From contig NZ_DASTBH010000479.1 of the NCBI RefSeq assembly GCF_035712165.1, forward strand, positions 1 to 10,309: a stretch of DNA of 10,309 nt, written 5' to 3'. Positions 5,281-10,309 of this stretch are shown here, in pieces; position 1 is the first letter of the stretch, and the number at the start of each line of letters is the position of its first letter. Below the pieces are notes generated by a model. It was not told the DNA's origin. It worked only from the letters and a program-made list of their open reading frames with translations, and ran no database searches. The stretch comes from DASYTH01 sp035712165 (GTDB lineage Bacteria > Actinomycetota > Actinomycetes > Mycobacteriales > Pseudonocardiaceae). A program made the position numbers and the translations under genes.

Positions 5281-6911
5281 ATGACCACGTTTGTCGACCT
5301 GATCAGGCGGCGGGCCACCGAGGACCCCGGCGGCACGGCGTACACGTTCACCGCGGGCGGGCAGGCGGAGCGACTCGGCTACGGCGAGCTCGAACACGCG
5401 GCGCGCTCGGTGGCGGTCGGCCTGCGGGAGATCGCCGCACCGGGCGACCGGGTGCTGGTCATGTGCTCGCCGGGGCTGCGGTTCGTGGTCGCCTTCGCCG
5501 CCGCGCTGTATGCCGGGGTGATCGCGGTTCCGGTGTACCCGCCGACCAACCCCCGCAGCCTCACCCGGCTGGCCGGCATCGCCCAGGACGCCAAGCCGGT
5601 CGCGCTGGTGGCCGACGCGCCGGTGCTGGCCCTGCTCGCCACGCTCGACGACGGACAGCTGGGTGACCTCCCGCTGTTGGCCGTCGAGGACTTCCCGGCC
5701 ACCGGCGCCGACCTGCCCGGCCTGCCGCGACCCGACGACGTGGCGTTCCTGCAGTACACCTCCGGATCGACCGGCGATCCCAAGGGAGTCGTCGTCACCC
5801 ACGGGAACCTGGTGCACAACTCCGAGGTGATCCGCGACCGGATGGCGCTGTCCCGGGACTCGGTGTGCGTGAGCTGGCTGCCGCCCTACCACGACATGGG
5901 TCTCGTCGGCGGCATCCTGCAGCCCCTGCACACCGGTTTCCACGGCGTGCTGCTGACCCCGCTGGAGTTCCTGCAGCGGCCGCTGTGCTGGCTGGAGGCG
6001 GTCTCGGCCTATGGCGGCACGGTGAGCGGCGGTCCGGACTTCGCGTTCGACCTCTGTGTCCAACGCTACGACCCGGAAACCGGACCGGAGCTGGATCTGC
6101 GTTCCTGGGCGGTGGCGTTCTCCGGTTCCGAGCCGATCAAAAGCCGCACCCTGCAACGGTTCGCCGAGCACTTCGCGTCCTGTGGGTTGCGGCGCACGGC
6201 GCTGTACCCGTGCTACGGCCTGGCCGAGGCCACGCTGTTCGTCTCCGGCGGGCCGGTCGGCCGGGAACCGGTGATCCTGCGTGCCCGGACCGAGGCGCTG
6301 GCACGCGGAGTGGTCGAACCGGCCCCGGACGGCGACCTCGCCCTGGTCGGCTGCGGCGGGCCGCACCCGGAACTGCCGGTGTGCGTCGCCGATCCGCAGA
6401 CCCTGGACCCGTTGCCGGACGGGCAGGTCGGCGAGATCCTCGTTGCCGGACCCAGCGTGGCGCAGGGCTACTGGAACCGCACCGACGACCACCTGTTCCA
6501 CGCGGAGGTCTCCGGCGCCGCCCACCTGCGCACCGGCGATCTCGGCTTCCTGCTGGACGGCGAACTGTTCGTCACCGGGCGCAACAAGGACGTCCTGATC
6601 ATCCGGGGCCGCAACCACTACCCGCAGGACATCGAGGACACCGTGGAGCGCGGCCATCCGCTGGTGCGCACGCGCGGCGTCGCCGCGTTCACCGTCGACG
6701 ACCGGCTGGTGGTCGCGGTGGAGATCGCCGACCCGGCGGCGGCCGGGGAGGTGGTGGCCGCGGTGCGGGCCGCCGTGGCCGAGGAGCACGGGCTGGCCGC
6801 CCAGGTGGTCCCGGTCGCGCCGCGCGGCGTTCCCAAGGCGTCCAACGGAAAGCTCCAGCGCGGCCGGTGCCGGGCGCTGTACCTGGACGGCGAGCTGCCG
6901 CCGGTGCTGCC

Positions 6912-6915
<4 letters not shown>
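5281..6915 (+). CDS. Fatty acyl-AMP ligase (FAAL) for lipid initiation
   Basis: This 544-residue enzyme should adenylate a free fatty acid with ATP and pass the acyl group to a carrier phosphopantetheine, not to CoA. The ANL superfamily motifs are in order: P-loop YTSGSTGDPKG (159-169), SWLPPYHDMGLVGG (198-211) typical of FAALs, the SGGPDFAFDLC pocket segment (249-259), SGSEPIKSRTLQRF (281-294), the aromatic/YGLAEAT motif (312-317), TGD (418-420), RGRNHYPQDIE (442-452), and the C-terminal lysine K523 in SNGKLQR. The long stretch at about 325-355 between YGLAEATLFVSGG and VGCGG fits the FAAL-specific insertion that limits use of CoA. Length is normal, with no fused carrier. The start is 5281 (MTTFVDLIRR, with GAGGGA before it). 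The stop codon overlaps the NRPS start (ATGA), so the two products are probably made in step. The likely acceptor is the first carrier domain of that NRPS. Confidence 0.93.

Positions 6916-10309
<3,394 letters not shown>

Noticed and set aside
5155..6789. 544-codon leftward open frame opposite the FAAL gene
   Set aside because: It is an antisense shadow of the FAAL reading frame, with no domain signature.

Overview
The window is very GC-rich (well over 65% by eye), with a strong G/C bias at third codon positions, leaderless-type starts and one rare TTA leucine codon. This points to a secondary-metabolite-producing actinomycete (Streptomyces, Micromonosporaceae or Pseudonocardiales type). Species cannot be told from the sequence. 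Coding density is near total, and no stretch over about 120 bases lacks a gene.

Left part (1-3949), mixed genes with no evident shared pathway. A partial lactate/malate-dehydrogenase superfamily gene runs leftward off the edge (1-572, minus). Diverging from it is a zinc-free MDR/quinone-oxidoreductase gene (657-1640, plus), with a near-perfect 16-bp palindrome inside its likely promoter. A class I SAM methyltransferase follows (1686-2510, plus). It overlaps tail-to-tail by 34 bp with a leftward DUF885 family gene (2477-3949, minus) that carries a HEGVPGHH metal-site-like motif.

Right part (4070-10309), the start of a lipopeptide NRPS operon. A divergent promoter region (3950-4069) drives a phytanoyl-CoA-dioxygenase-like Fe(II)/2-oxoglutarate oxygenase fused to a C-terminal SCP2 lipid-binding domain (4070-5272). 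Eight bases later comes a fatty acyl-AMP ligase (FAAL, 5281-6915). It overlaps by ATGA an NRPS gene (6912 to beyond the right edge) with visible domains T-C-A-T. The first T domain is acyl-carrier-like (LGFDSL) and the second is a standard peptidyl carrier (LGGHSL). The expected logic is that the FAAL adenylates a fatty acid and loads it on the N-terminal carrier, and the C domain joins it to the amino acid chosen by the A domain. That A domain has a mixed specificity code whose first half is glycine-like. The oxygenase may hydroxylate the lipid or a carrier-bound residue; its lipid-binding domain and position next to the FAAL favour the lipid.

The most notable points are the PhyH-SCP2 fusion coupled to a FAAL, the single TTA codon near the start of the operon's first gene (possible bldA-type control of the whole operon), the carrier domain fused to the NRPS N-terminus in place of a free ACP, and the hybrid A-domain code.
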